64,000 nt of DNA. Source: Microbacterium imperiale (GTDB lineage Bacteria > Actinomycetota > Actinomycetes > Actinomycetales > Microbacteriaceae). The stretch's first letter is position 1. The number at the start of each line of letters is the position of its first letter. The translations under genes and the position numbers were made by a program. This document shows positions 15,742 to 24,329 of the stretch, in pieces. The DNA is taken from the NCBI RefSeq assembly GCF_017876655.1, contig NZ_JAGIOK010000001.1, forward strand, positions 992,001 to 1,056,000, given 5' to 3'. The notes beneath the pieces were generated by a model. It saw nothing but the letters and a program-made list of their open reading frames with translations, ran no database searches and had not been told where the DNA came from.

Positions 15742-17781
15742 ATGCGCGCGCTCCGAGCACTGACGCTCTCGATCGTGGCGAGCCTCGCCCTGATCCTGGG
15801 CGGCTCCGCCGCGGCTGTCGCCACGGAACCGGTCGACCTCGGTGCGAGCCGGGTCGTGGACGGCGTCGACGTCCTCTCAGCCGGCGAGGAACGCGCCCTC
15901 GACGAACGATTGACCGCGCTCAGCGGTGAGGCCGGTGTCGACCTCTGGGTGGTCTACGTCGATACCTTCACGAACCCGTCCGACGCCGCGGACTGGGCCA
16001 ACGCCGTCGCCGCCCGCGGCGGACTCGGCGTCAACCAGTACGTCCTGGCCATCGCGACGGAGCAGCGCAACTTCTACCTCTCGGGCGACACGGCGGGTCC
16101 GATCGACGCCGACGCCCTCGGCCGCATCGAGACGCAGAACATCCTCCCCGAGCTGCAGGCCGGTGATTGGAGCGGCGCAGCCTTCGCGGCGGCAGGAGCC
16201 ATGGCGGACGCGGTCGGCGGCGGCGGTTCTCCGAGCCAGCCCGGTGCCACGGGCGGCGGCTTCTCGGGCCTCACGATCATCCTCGGACTGCTCGCGGTGG
16301 GTGCTGTCATCGCCGTGATCGTGGTCGTGATGCGACGTCGGCGCTCCGGCGGCGCACGGGCGCACGGGGGCGCAGCACCGGCCGCGGAGCCGATCGAACA
16401 GCTCGCCCGCCGATCCGCCGCCGCTCTCGTCGCCGCCGATGACGCCATCCGCACGAGCGAGCAGGAGCTCGGATTCGCGACGGCGCAGTTCGGCGACGCG
16501 GCGGCGAGCGGCTTCGCCGACACCCTCGCCCAGGCGCGCCGCGACCTCGACGAGGCATTCGCGCTGCAGCAGCGCCTCGACGACGACGAGGCCGACACCG
16601 AGGAAGACGTCCGCGCGATCCACACGCGGATCCTCGAGCTCTGCGCTCACGCCGACGCCGAGCTCGATGCGCGCACCGAGGAGTTCGACGGGCTGCGCGC
16701 ACTGGAGCAGAACGCACCCGAGGCGCTCGTGCGCATCCAGCAGGAGCGCGCGGCCGCCGCATCCGGTCTGGATGCCGCCTCCACATCACTGGAGCGTCTC
16801 ACCGCCGCCTACGCCCCCGAAGAGCTCGCGACGGTCGACGACAACCCCGACCAGGCGCGCTCGCGCCTCGCCTATGCCGACGAGCAGCTGGCCGCCGCAC
16901 AGCGGGCCATCGCCGCCGGCGACGGCCCGGAGGCGGCCGTGGCGCTGCGGGCCGCCGAGAGCGCGATCGCCCAGGCCGCCCAGCTCGAAGCCTCGGTCGA
17001 CAAGGTCGCCGAAACCCTCGCCGCCGCCGAGCGCGACGCCGCTGCTCTGCTCGCCGACCTCGAGGGCGACCTGGCGAGCGCGATCGGAGTGCCCGATGCG
17101 GACGGTACGCTCGCCGGCGTCGTCACCGCCACCCGCCAGCAGATCGACGCCGCCCGGACCCAGCTGTCGGGGACGCAGCGCCGCCCGCAGGCCGCCCTGT
17201 CGGTGCTGCTGGGTGCGAACGCGGCGATCGACGCGGCCCTGTCCGGCGCGCGCGACGCGGCGCAGCGCGCGGAACGTGCGCGTCAGACGCTCGCCCAGCA
17301 GCTGCAGCAGGCGCGCGCGCAGGTCTCGGCCGCCGAGGACTACATCGCCACACGGCGCGGCGCGGTCGGAGCGACCGCGCGCACCCGGGTCGCCGAAGCC
17401 CGTGCCTCGCTTGACCGCGCGGAGGCCACGGCGCAGATCGACCCCGAACGTGCCCTCGCCGACGCGACCCGCGCGGCACAGCTCGGCGCACTCGCCGTCG
17501 AGGCCGCCCGCGGCGACGTCGGCGGTTTCGCGCAGGCCGCCCCCGGTTCGGGATCGAGCGGCATGATGGGTGCCATGATCGGCGGAATGGTGCTCAACTC
17601 GCTCCTCGGCGGCGGGTCGTCCGGTCGCCGCTCCTCCGGCTTCGGCGGAAGCGGGTTCGGCGGCTTCGCCGGCCCCTCGCGCGGCGGGTTCGGCGGCGGA
17701 TTCGGCGGTGGCTCTCGCGGCCGAAGCGGCGGCGGAGGCTTCGGCGGCGGTCGTTCGCGCCGCGGCGGCGGCCGCTTCTGA
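15742..17781 (+). CDS. secreted/membrane TPM-domain protein with coiled coil and Gly-rich tail
   Basis: This 679-residue protein has a signal peptide ending near AVATE (residue ~28). A TPM domain follows (VVDGVDVLSAGEERALDERL ... GVDLWVVYVDTF ... YVLAIATEQRNFYL, residues ~35-160) that should lie outside the membrane. One transmembrane segment is at about residues 178-197, followed by RRRR. The long Ala/Glu-rich coiled coil (residues ~220-590) would be cytoplasmic, and the extreme Gly/Ser/Arg tail ends in RRGGGRF. TPM domains are linked to phosphatase-like or photosystem-repair functions. The next gene is a PspA homologue, so a role in membrane stress or shape is likely. Confidence 0.85.
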   Translation: MRALRALTLSIVASLALILGGSAAAVATEPVDLGASRVVDGVDVLSAGEERALDERLTALSGEAGVDLWVVYVDTFTNPSDAADWANAVAARGGLGVNQYVLAIATEQRNFYLSGDTAGPIDADALGRIETQNILPELQAGDWSGAAFAAAGAMADAVGGGGSPSQPGATGGGFSGLTIILGLLAVGAVIAVIVVVMRRRRSGGARAHGGAAPAAEPIEQLARRSAAALVAADDAIRTSEQELGFATAQFGDAAASGFADTLAQARRDLDEAFALQQRLDDDEADTEEDVRAIHTRILELCAHADAELDARTEEFDGLRALEQNAPEALVRIQQERAAAASGLDAASTSLERLTAAYAPEELATVDDNPDQARSRLAYADEQLAAAQRAIAAGDGPEAAVALRAAESAIAQAAQLEASVDKVAETLAAAERDAAALLADLEGDLASAIGVPDADGTLAGVVTATRQQIDAARTQLSGTQRRPQAALSVLLGANAAIDAALSGARDAAQRAERARQTLAQQLQQARAQVSAAEDYIATRRGAVGATARTRVAEARASLDRAEATAQIDPERALADATRAAQLGALAVEAARGDVGGFAQAAPGSGSSGMMGAMIGGMVLNSLLGGGSSGRRSSGFGGSGFGGFAGPSRGGFGGGFGGGSRGRSGGGGFGGGRSRRGGGRF

Positions 17782-17821
17782 CTCAGAACTCCTACCCAGA
17801 CCACCCATGAAAGGAACCCCG

Positions 17822-18556
17822 ATGGCAAAGCAGTCCATCTTCGGTCGTATCTCCACCCTCATGAAGGCGAACATCAACGCCCTTCTGGACCAGGCCGAGG
17901 ACCCGCAGAAGATGCTCGACCAGCTCGTGCGGGACTACACCAACTCGATCGCCGACGCCGAGTCGGCGATCGCCGAGACGATCGGCAACCTGCGCCTGCT
18001 CGAGCGCGACCACCAGGAGGACGTCCAGGCGGCGGCCGAGTGGGGCAACAAGGCGCTCGCTGCGAGCCGCAAGGCCGACGAGCTCCGCGCGGTCGGCAAC
18101 ACCGCCGACGCCGACAAGTTCGACAACCTGGCCAAGGTCGCGCTGCAGCGTCAGATCAGCGAGGAGAACGAGGCCCGGACGATCGCCCCGACGATCGCGA
18201 CCCAGACCGAGGTCGTCGAGAAGCTCAAGGACGGGCTCAACGGCATGAAGGTCAAGCTCGACCAGCTGCGGGCCAAGCGCTCCGAGCTGCTCGCGCGGGC
18301 GAAGACCGCCGAGGCGCAGAACCGCGTCCACGACGCCGTGAAGTCGATCGACGTGCTCGACCCCACCAGCGAGCTCGGCCGCTTCGAAGACAAGGTCCGC
18401 CGCCAGGAGGCACTCGCCGCCGGCAAGCAGGAGCTCGCCGCATCGAGCCTCGACGCGCAGTTCGAGAGCCTCGAGGACGTCGGCCAGCTGACCGAGGTCG
18501 AGGCGCGGCTCGCCGCCCTGAAGTCCGGCGGCGCCGCGGGCGCGATCGAGCGCTGA
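17822..18556 (+). CDS. pspA: PspA/IM30-family membrane-stress protein
   Basis: The 244-residue, almost wholly helical coiled-coil protein begins MAKQSIFGRISTLMKANINALLDQAEDPQKMLDQLVRDY, the PspA/Vipp1 N-terminal amphipathic region that binds stressed membranes as ESCRT-III-like oligomers. GAAAGGAACCCC precedes the ATG. It lies 40 bases after the TPM-coiled-coil gene and is probably cotranscribed with it, and a strong terminator follows. Confidence 0.9.
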   Translation: MAKQSIFGRISTLMKANINALLDQAEDPQKMLDQLVRDYTNSIADAESAIAETIGNLRLLERDHQEDVQAAAEWGNKALAASRKADELRAVGNTADADKFDNLAKVALQRQISEENEARTIAPTIATQTEVVEKLKDGLNGMKVKLDQLRAKRSELLARAKTAEAQNRVHDAVKSIDVLDPTSELGRFEDKVRRQEALAAGKQELAASSLDAQFESLEDVGQLTEVEARLAALKSGGAAGAIER

Positions 18557-18571
18557 CACCGTCTGACCGAG

Positions 18572-18615
18572 AACACCGACGTCCGGGCCGGCGATGCCGC
18601 CCGGACGTCGGTGTT
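18572..18615 (+). terminator. strong hairpin terminator after pspA
   Basis: A perfect 17-bp stem, AACACCGACGTCCGGGC with its complement, has a 10-base loop and begins 16 bases after the pspA stop. Confidence 0.85.
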
Positions 18616-18642
18616 CGTCCCGCCTGAACGAAGGATGACGAC

Positions 18643-19485
18643 ATGACCCGATTCATCGTGGTGCCGCAGTGGCAGGGGTCTCCCTCGGCCCGCTCGATGA
18701 CGCTGATCGACGGCGCCGAGGCGATCGCCGGCGACCTGCCGCGCAGCGCCACCGTGCGGGTCGATGTGCCCGTCGAGGCCGGCGAGGCGCTCGACACCGG
18801 CATCCGCCGCTTCAGTTCGCTGCAGCGCACCCGTGACCTCATCGCGGCCGCGTTGACGGGCTCGACCGATTCACCTTCGGCCGCCGCGGCACCGGCCTCC
18901 CCCGCTGTCGTCATCGGCGGAGACTGCGGCGTGGCCGTGCCGGCCGTCGCGCACGCCGCGTCCGCGCACCCGGATCTGGCCGTCGTGTGGTTCGACGCCC
19001 ACGCCGACCTGCACACGCCGGCGTCGTCGCCCTCGGGCGCCTTCGCGGGCATGGCGCTGCAGGCGGTCTTCGGTCGCGGTCCCCTGACGACGGATGCCGC
19101 CGTCCCGGCCGACCGCGTCGTCCTGGCCGGCGCGCGCGAGTTCGACGCCGCCGAGACCGATCTCGTCGACGAGGTGAAGCTGCGCACGCTGCGGGTGGAC
19201 GACCTCGCCGACCCCGCCGCGCTGGCGGACGCCGTCGCAGCGACCGGCGCGCGCTCGGTCTATGTGCACGTCGACCTCGACGTCCTCGACCCGTCGGCCA
19301 TCACGGGGGTCGGCGCGCCCGTGCCGTTCGGGCTCGACGTCCCCACCCTCACCGCCGCGATCGGCGCGCTGCGCGAGCGGATGCCTCTCGTCGGGGCATC
19401 CATCTCGGGCTTCGCTCCGGCGCACCCCGATGCCGCCGTCGACGACATGGGATCGGTGCTGCGGATCATCGGAGCCGTCGCATGA
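18643..19485 (+). CDS. arginase/ureohydrolase-fold protein with atypical metal site
   Basis: This 280-residue protein has the ureohydrolase metal motifs DAHAD (VVWFDAHADLHTP) and DLDVLDP, so a binuclear Mn site is expected. The first motif reads GGDCG where arginases and agmatinases have GGDH, so a Cys replaces one metal-ligand His. This variant is seen in some actinobacterial arginase-like proteins of unknown substrate. It is translationally coupled (ATGA) to a downstream HExxH protein. A C-N hydrolase acting on a guanidino or formimino compound is the best guess. Confidence 0.75.
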   Translation: MTRFIVVPQWQGSPSARSMTLIDGAEAIAGDLPRSATVRVDVPVEAGEALDTGIRRFSSLQRTRDLIAAALTGSTDSPSAAAAPASPAVVIGGDCGVAVPAVAHAASAHPDLAVVWFDAHADLHTPASSPSGAFAGMALQAVFGRGPLTTDAAVPADRVVLAGAREFDAAETDLVDEVKLRTLRVDDLADPAALADAVAATGARSVYVHVDLDVLDPSAITGVGAPVPFGLDVPTLTAAIGALRERMPLVGASISGFAPAHPDAAVDDMGSVLRIIGAVA

Positions 19486-19943
19486 GCCCCGCGATGCCGC
19501 CGACAGGCTGGCGCGAACGGGCCGACCGAGCCGTGCGACGCGGGGAAGCCCTCGACCGCTGGATCCCGGCGGCCCTGCTCGATTCGCCGATCAGCCGCAT
19601 CGGCGCCGTCGCCGGGACGGCATTCGGTTTCGTCTGGGGCACGCTGTGGTCGACGGGTCGCGTCCGCCGCCGCTCGGGGCTGTGGGTGTTCACCGGCATG
19701 CCCGCATGGACCTTCGGGCGCGGCGGCGTCTGCGTCGGCTCGTGCTTCCTCACCGGCGAGCGCGATCCCGACGAACGCGTCCTGGCGCACGAGGCGGTGC
19801 ACGCGCGGCAGTGGCGCCGGTACGGGCTGTTGATGCCCGTGCTCTATCTCATCGCGGGCCGCGACCCGCTGCGCAACCGTTTCGAGATCGACGCCGGACT
19901 GGCCGACGGCAACTACATCCCGCGGCGGGCCGGCCTGCGCTGA
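19482..19943 (+). CDS. hypothetical protein with HExxH-like motif
   Basis: The protein has 153 residues and its ATG overlaps the previous stop by four bases. It contains WTFGRGGVCVGSCFLTGER and LAHEAVHARQWRRYG. The HEAVH is an HExxH zinc-binding motif of the kind found in minimal metallopeptidases. One or two moderately hydrophobic segments (IGAVAGTAFGFVWGTL; LLMPVLYLIAG) suggest membrane association. The family is sometimes named 'Fe-S oxidoreductase', but no iron-sulfur Cys cluster is visible. Function is unknown. Confidence 0.6.
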   Translation: MSPAMPPTGWRERADRAVRRGEALDRWIPAALLDSPISRIGAVAGTAFGFVWGTLWSTGRVRRRSGLWVFTGMPAWTFGRGGVCVGSCFLTGERDPDERVLAHEAVHARQWRRYGLLMPVLYLIAGRDPLRNRFEIDAGLADGNYIPRRAGLR

Positions 19944-19949
19944 CGAGAC

Positions 19950-20408
19950 TCAGCGGGCGGTCGCGAGACCGAAACGCTCCGGGGTGTGGATCGCGTCGGC
20001 GGCCATCCCGAGTCGACCCGTCAGGTGATCGACGATGTCGGCCGTGCCCAGAAAGCCCCCGAGCAGGTGCACGCGCGTCGCGCGCGCGGCATCCGTGCAG
20101 AGCATCTCGTCGGCCCAGGCGGTGACCGCCCGGGTGAGCGCCTCGCCCGGCGCACAGGCCCGGCCCGAACCCGCCGCGCCGGTGCGGGCGGAGCGGTCGA
20201 GCCACGTGACGATCATGCGCGCGGGGACCGCAACGGAACCGATCCACGTGGCGTCGGGCACCTCGATGAAGACGCGGCCGGTCGAGCACAACGGCAGCGT
20301 CGCCACGAGGGCGGCGAGCTCGGCGAGCGAGTGCTCGTCGGCGGTGATCAGTTGCTGCACGCGGGCATGCTTCGACGCACGGCACGCGGAGTCACTGTGG
20401 ACGGTCAT
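19950..20408 (-). CDS. stand-alone SIP (siderophore-interacting protein) C-terminal domain
   Basis: The 152-residue protein carries LITADEHSLAELAALVATLP, VFIEVPDA and VTWLDRS, then HLLGGFLGTADIVDHLTGRLG. This is the NAD(P)H-binding half of siderophore-interacting ferric reductases (SIP/ViuB). The N-terminal FAD-binding barrel is absent, so it may act with a separate partner or have lost reductase activity. An iron-box-like palindrome 24 bases upstream of the start codon supports a role in iron metabolism. Confidence 0.65.
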   Translation of the reverse strand: MTVHSDSACRASKHARVQQLITADEHSLAELAALVATLPLCSTGRVFIEVPDATWIGSVAVPARMIVTWLDRSARTGAAGSGRACAPGEALTRAVTAWADEMLCTDAARATRVHLLGGFLGTADIVDHLTGRLGMAADAIHTPERFGLATAR

Positions 20409-20431
20409 GATGCGTCCACTATACCCCCGAC

Positions 20432-20450
20432 GTAGGCATGCCTTACCTAC
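20432..20450 (-). promoter_or_regulatory. DtxR/IdeR-type iron box
   Basis: On the minus strand the 19-mer GTAGGTAAGGCATGCCTAC matches the IdeR consensus TTAGGTTAGGCTAACCTAA at 13 positions, and three of the six mismatches are A/T exchanges in the degenerate centre. It is embedded in a longer inverted repeat, CGACGTAG ... CTACGTCG (20428-20454), right upstream of the SIP-domain gene. Iron-dependent repression is predicted. Confidence 0.7.
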
Positions 20451-20461
20451 GTCGAGAGCCG

Positions 20462-21184
20462 TCACCCGACCAGGATGCGACGCAGCTCCGCGATCTCGTC
20501 GTCTGCCAGCCCCTGCGCCCGCAGGTAGTCGACCGGCGATCCGTACCGCTCGCGCAGGTCGTCGAGCAGGGAACGCATGACCGGTGCCGGCGAGCGGGTG
20601 GCGAGGTCGACGAGGTCCGGCGCGTCCGGATGGTGGGCGCGCAGATAGGCGACGATCGGCGCGTTGCGTTCGGCCGGCAGCAGCGTCTCGGTGCGCGCGT
20701 AGTCGGCGACGACCGCATCGTCGTCGACGCCGGCTGCGGCGAGGATCAGCGCGACGGTGACGCCGGTACGGTCCTTGCCGATCGTGCAGTGCACGAGCAC
20801 CGGCTGGTCGGCGAGGACGCCGCGGACGACCTCGAGGACGCGCGGGCCGGATTCATCCACGATCGCCCGGTACATCGACGCAAGCGACATGTCCGCCCGG
20901 AAGAGGGAGGCGACCGAGCCCAGCAGCAGCGGCACGCGTTGCGTCTGATGACCGAAGCCGTCGAGCACCGTCGGCTCGGAGAGCACCTCGTCGTCGTCGC
21001 GCAGGTCGATGATGCGGCGCAGTCCGACCCGTCGCAGGGCCTCGCGGCCCGCCTCGTCGACGCGGAACAGATTGCCCGAGCGGTAGAGGACGCCCGAGCG
21101 GGTGACGCGGTCACCGGCGGGCAGTCCGCCGGTGTCGCGGAAGTTGACCGCGCCCGAGACGACGATCGGGATCTCGTCGCTCAC
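20462..21184 (-). CDS. tyrosine-protein phosphatase (Y_phosphatase3 type)
   Basis: The 240-residue protein has the P-loop phosphatase motif HCTIGKDRTG (Cx5R: Cys nucleophile and Arg), the upstream VNFRDTGGL strand-turn and RIIDLRDDDE, all typical of the MptpB/DUF-type atypical phosphatases. The substrate may be phospho-Tyr or a lipid phosphate. It starts at a GTG overlapping the stop of the AhpD-like gene (GTGA), so the two are coupled. Confidence 0.9.
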   Translation of the reverse strand: MSDEIPIVVSGAVNFRDTGGLPAGDRVTRSGVLYRSGNLFRVDEAGREALRRVGLRRIIDLRDDDEVLSEPTVLDGFGHQTQRVPLLLGSVASLFRADMSLASMYRAIVDESGPRVLEVVRGVLADQPVLVHCTIGKDRTGVTVALILAAAGVDDDAVVADYARTETLLPAERNAPIVAYLRAHHPDAPDLVDLATRSPAPVMRSLLDDLRERYGSPVDYLRAQGLADDEIAELRRILVG

Positions 21185-21657
21185 GCGTCGAGGTTCGGGA
21201 GGGGCGGAACGGGATAGCGGCCGGCGATCGTGACGCGGTTGAAGGCGTTGATCGACACGAACAGCCAGCTCAGCGCGACGTACTCGGCTTCGGAGAACAC
21301 GCCGCCGACGTGGTCGTAGAGCTCGTCCGAGATCCCCTCGTCGGAGATGTGGACGTAGGTCTCCGCGAGCTCGAGGGCCGCCCGCTCACGATCGTCGAAG
21401 ACGCCCGAGTCGCGCCAGGTCGCCAACTGGGCGATCTCGTCGGCGGTGACGCCCGCGCGGACGGCACGGTCGACGTGCACGCGCACGCAGTACGCGCAGC
21501 CGTTCAGCTGCGAGCTGTGGACGAGCGCGAGCTCCTTGAGACGCTCTCCGATGCCCGCGTCGGCGGCGATACGGCCGACCGTGCGCGCGAAAGCGTCGAG
21601 GGCGTCGTACGCCGGGCGAGCCGCTTTCGACAGGTGGATGCGGTGCTCCGGACTCAT
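21181..21657 (-). CDS. carboxymuconolactone decarboxylase/AhpD-family protein
   Basis: The 158-residue helical protein has the AhpD-type redox motif GCAYCVRVHVDRA (CxxC plus His), so a peroxidase-reductase-like thiol activity is likely rather than decarboxylation. It is the first gene of a two-gene unit with the tyrosine phosphatase. TAGTGT eight bases before the ATG on this strand could be a -10 of a leaderless message. Confidence 0.85.
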   Translation of the reverse strand: MSPEHRIHLSKAARPAYDALDAFARTVGRIAADAGIGERLKELALVHSSQLNGCAYCVRVHVDRAVRAGVTADEIAQLATWRDSGVFDDRERAALELAETYVHISDEGISDELYDHVGGVFSEAEYVALSWLFVSINAFNRVTIAGRYPVPPLPNLDA

Positions 21658-21725
21658 GGCTTCACACTACCCATGCCCTATCGCGGGCGGGTGAGAATGA
21701 GAGGCACCCCGACCGAAGGACCCCC

Positions 21726-22673
21726 GTGACCGACGCCCCGTTCGACGAGTTCTCGTTCCTGCCCGTCCAAGCCGCCGAGCTCGGAGTCCCCGTCCCTGCG
21801 GCCGAGCGCCTCGGCGCGCGTACCGCGGACGGCCGCGATCTCAGCGCACTGCGCTTCGGGGCCGATGCACCCGAGGTGACCCTGCTGCACGGTGCGGGGC
21901 TGAACGCCCACACCTGGGATCGCACCGTCCTGGCCCTGGGCCGCCCCGCCCTGTCGGTGGACCTCCCCGGTCACGGCGACTCCGGCTGGCGCGATGACGC
22001 CGACTACACAGCACGCACCCTCGCCGCCGATCTCATCCCGGCGCTCGAGCGATGGACCGAGCAGCCGCAGGTACTCGTCGGACAGTCGCTGGGCGGCCTC
22101 ACCGCGGCGGCGATCGCGGCCCAGCGACCCGAGCTCGTGCGGGCGCTCGTCATCGTCGACATCGCGCCGGGGCTCGACCCCGCCGGCGGTGCCGCGCAGA
22201 TCCGGCGCTTCTTCGCCGGGCCCACCGACTGGTCGTCGCGGGCGGAGCTCGTCGACCGCGCCCTCGCCTTCGGCCTGGGAGGCGACCGCACCGCGGCCGA
22301 GCGCGGCGTGCTGCTGAACTCGCGCGTCCGGCCCGACGGCCGCGTGGAATGGAAGCACCACTTCGCGCGCATCGCCAACGCGTTGGCCGCCGACCCCGAG
22401 GCCGCGGCCGTCGCGGACGAGCGCCAGGACGCGCTGGCCGCCGTGCTCGCGGCATCCGGGTGGGACGACCTCGAAGCCGTCACGGCTCCGATCACGCTCG
22501 TGCGCGGCGAACGGGGTTACCTCTCGACGGCGGATCTCGACGCCTACCGCGCGCGGCTGCCGCACGCGCGCATCATCGACGTCGACAGCGGCCACAACGT
22601 ACAGGAGGAGCTGCCGGCGGAACTCGCCCGGCTCATCCGCGATGCCGGCCTCGCGGGACGCGAACAGGGCTGA
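21726..22673 (+). CDS. alpha/beta hydrolase
   Basis: The 315-residue protein starts at GTG behind GAAGGACC. It has the oxyanion motif LLHGAGLNAHTWD, the DLPGHGDSGW loop, the nucleophile elbow VGQSLGG and a late His in DSGHNVQEELP. A canonical Ser-Asp-His hydrolase of the MhpC/lipase class, substrate unknown. A single gene divergent from the AhpD-phosphatase pair. Confidence 0.85.
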   Translation: MTDAPFDEFSFLPVQAAELGVPVPAAERLGARTADGRDLSALRFGADAPEVTLLHGAGLNAHTWDRTVLALGRPALSVDLPGHGDSGWRDDADYTARTLAADLIPALERWTEQPQVLVGQSLGGLTAAAIAAQRPELVRALVIVDIAPGLDPAGGAAQIRRFFAGPTDWSSRAELVDRALAFGLGGDRTAAERGVLLNSRVRPDGRVEWKHHFARIANALAADPEAAAVADERQDALAAVLAASGWDDLEAVTAPITLVRGERGYLSTADLDAYRARLPHARIIDVDSGHNVQEELPAELARLIRDAGLAGREQG

Positions 22674-22817
22674 CCGAGAAGTCGCCGCGAGACGCGTCAC
22701 GGCGCCGGATGCGCCCCGGGGTCACCGCGGACCCTAGGCTGTATGCCGCACTGAGTTCGCGGACCCGCATCGGACAGCAACGATGCCCCCGCCCTTGCGA
22801 AAGGAACCCTCCTCCAC

Positions 22818-24329
22818 ATGCTTCGCCGCACCGCATTCTCCGCTGCCGCGCTGGTGACCGCCGGCACGCTGCTCCTCGCCGGCTGCTCGGGCGCCTCCGA
22901 CCCGTCGTCGTCCGCCAGTGCGGGTGAGCCGAACCCCGACGCGAGCGTCAACATCCGCCTGGTCCTCGAGCCGTCGAACCTCGACATCCGTCAGACGGCG
23001 GGCATCTCGCTCGACCAGACGCTCATCGACAACGTGTACCAGGGGCTCGTCGCCCGCACCGCCGCCGGCGAGATCGTCGATGCTCTCGCATCCGAGCACG
23101 AGGTCTCGGCCGACGGCCTGACGTACACGTTCACCCTGCGCGAGGGCGTGGTCTTCCACGACGGCCAGCCGCTGACGCCGCAGGATGTCGTCGCCTCGCT
23201 CACGACGCGGAAGGCGACCCCCGAGTGGGCCGACTCCGAGCGCCTCGCGAACGTCGCCTCGGTCACCGCGGAGGGGCAGACGATCACGCTGACCCTGTCG
23301 CAGCCGGACTCGACGCTGCTGTGGAACCTCACCGGCCGAGCCGGCATCATCCTCAAGGAGGGCGACGCGGTCGACTACAACACCGCGGCCAACGGCACCG
23401 GTCCCTTCCGCGTGGCGAACTGGCGGCAGGGCGCGAGCCTGACGCTCGAGCGCAACGACGAGTACTGGGGCGACACCGCTCAGGTGGCCGACGTCACCTT
23501 CGACTTCATCCCCGACAACCAGGCTGCGATCAATGCCGCACTCGCCGGCGAGGTCGACGTCCTGGTCGGGTTCGACGCGAACATGACCGACCAGGTCGAG
23601 GGCGGCGGCGAATTCACCGTCGAGACCGGCAGCGCGACCGACAAGAGCGTGCTGGCGATGAACTCCACCACCGGGCCCCTGGCGGACGTGCGGGTGCGTG
23701 AGGCGATCCGCACCGCGATCGACCACGACGCGATCGTCGAGGCTGTCGGTGCGGGACAGACGCTGTACGGCCCCATCCCCGAGGCGGATCCCGGCTACGA
23801 AGACCTCTCGGATGTCGTCACCTACGACCCCGAGGCCGCTCGGGCCCTGCTCGGCGAGGCGGGAGTCGAAGAGCTGTCGCTCACCCTGACGATCCCGTCG
23901 GCGTACAGCACGACCCTCTCGCAGATCCTCGTGTCGAACCTCAACGACGTCGGCATCGACCTCAAGGTCGACCGAGTCGATTTCGGCACGTGGCTGAGCG
24001 ACGTCTACACCAATAAGGACTACGAGCTCAGCGTCGTCAACCACGCCGAGCCCCGCGACTTCGAGAACTGGGCCGACCCCGACTACTACTTCACGTACGA
24101 CAACCCGGAGGTCCAGAGCCTGTTCGCGCAGTCGCTCACCGCGACCGACGACGAGGCGGCCGCCGAGCTCCTCCGGCAGGCCGCTCGCATCGTGTCGGAG
24201 GACCACCCGGCCGACTGGCTGTACAACTGGGCCTCGGTCGTCGCCGTCGCCACGAACGTCACCGGCATGCCCGTCGACAACGTGAACGCGCGTATCAACC
24301 TGGCCGAGATCGCCAAGAGCGACGGGTGA
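22818..24329 (+). CDS. ABC transporter substrate-binding lipoprotein, peptide/nickel family (SBP_bac_5)
   Basis: The 503-residue protein has the lipobox LAGC (Cys23), followed by a Ser/Ala linker and the family-5 binding fold: YTFTLREGVVFHDGQPLTPQDV, NGTGPFRV, LERNDEYWGD and AIRTAIDHDAIV. It captures oligopeptides or a related ligand outside the membrane and delivers it to the permeases encoded next. CCTAGGCTGT, with a TAGGCT -10-like box, lies in the leader at about 22733. It is the first gene of a five-gene importer operon. Confidence 0.95.
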   Translation: MLRRTAFSAAALVTAGTLLLAGCSGASDPSSSASAGEPNPDASVNIRLVLEPSNLDIRQTAGISLDQTLIDNVYQGLVARTAAGEIVDALASEHEVSADGLTYTFTLREGVVFHDGQPLTPQDVVASLTTRKATPEWADSERLANVASVTAEGQTITLTLSQPDSTLLWNLTGRAGIILKEGDAVDYNTAANGTGPFRVANWRQGASLTLERNDEYWGDTAQVADVTFDFIPDNQAAINAALAGEVDVLVGFDANMTDQVEGGGEFTVETGSATDKSVLAMNSTTGPLADVRVREAIRTAIDHDAIVEAVGAGQTLYGPIPEADPGYEDLSDVVTYDPEAARALLGEAGVEELSLTLTIPSAYSTTLSQILVSNLNDVGIDLKVDRVDFGTWLSDVYTNKDYELSVVNHAEPRDFENWADPDYYFTYDNPEVQSLFAQSLTATDDEAAAELLRQAARIVSEDHPADWLYNWASVVAVATNVTGMPVDNVNARINLAEIAKSDG

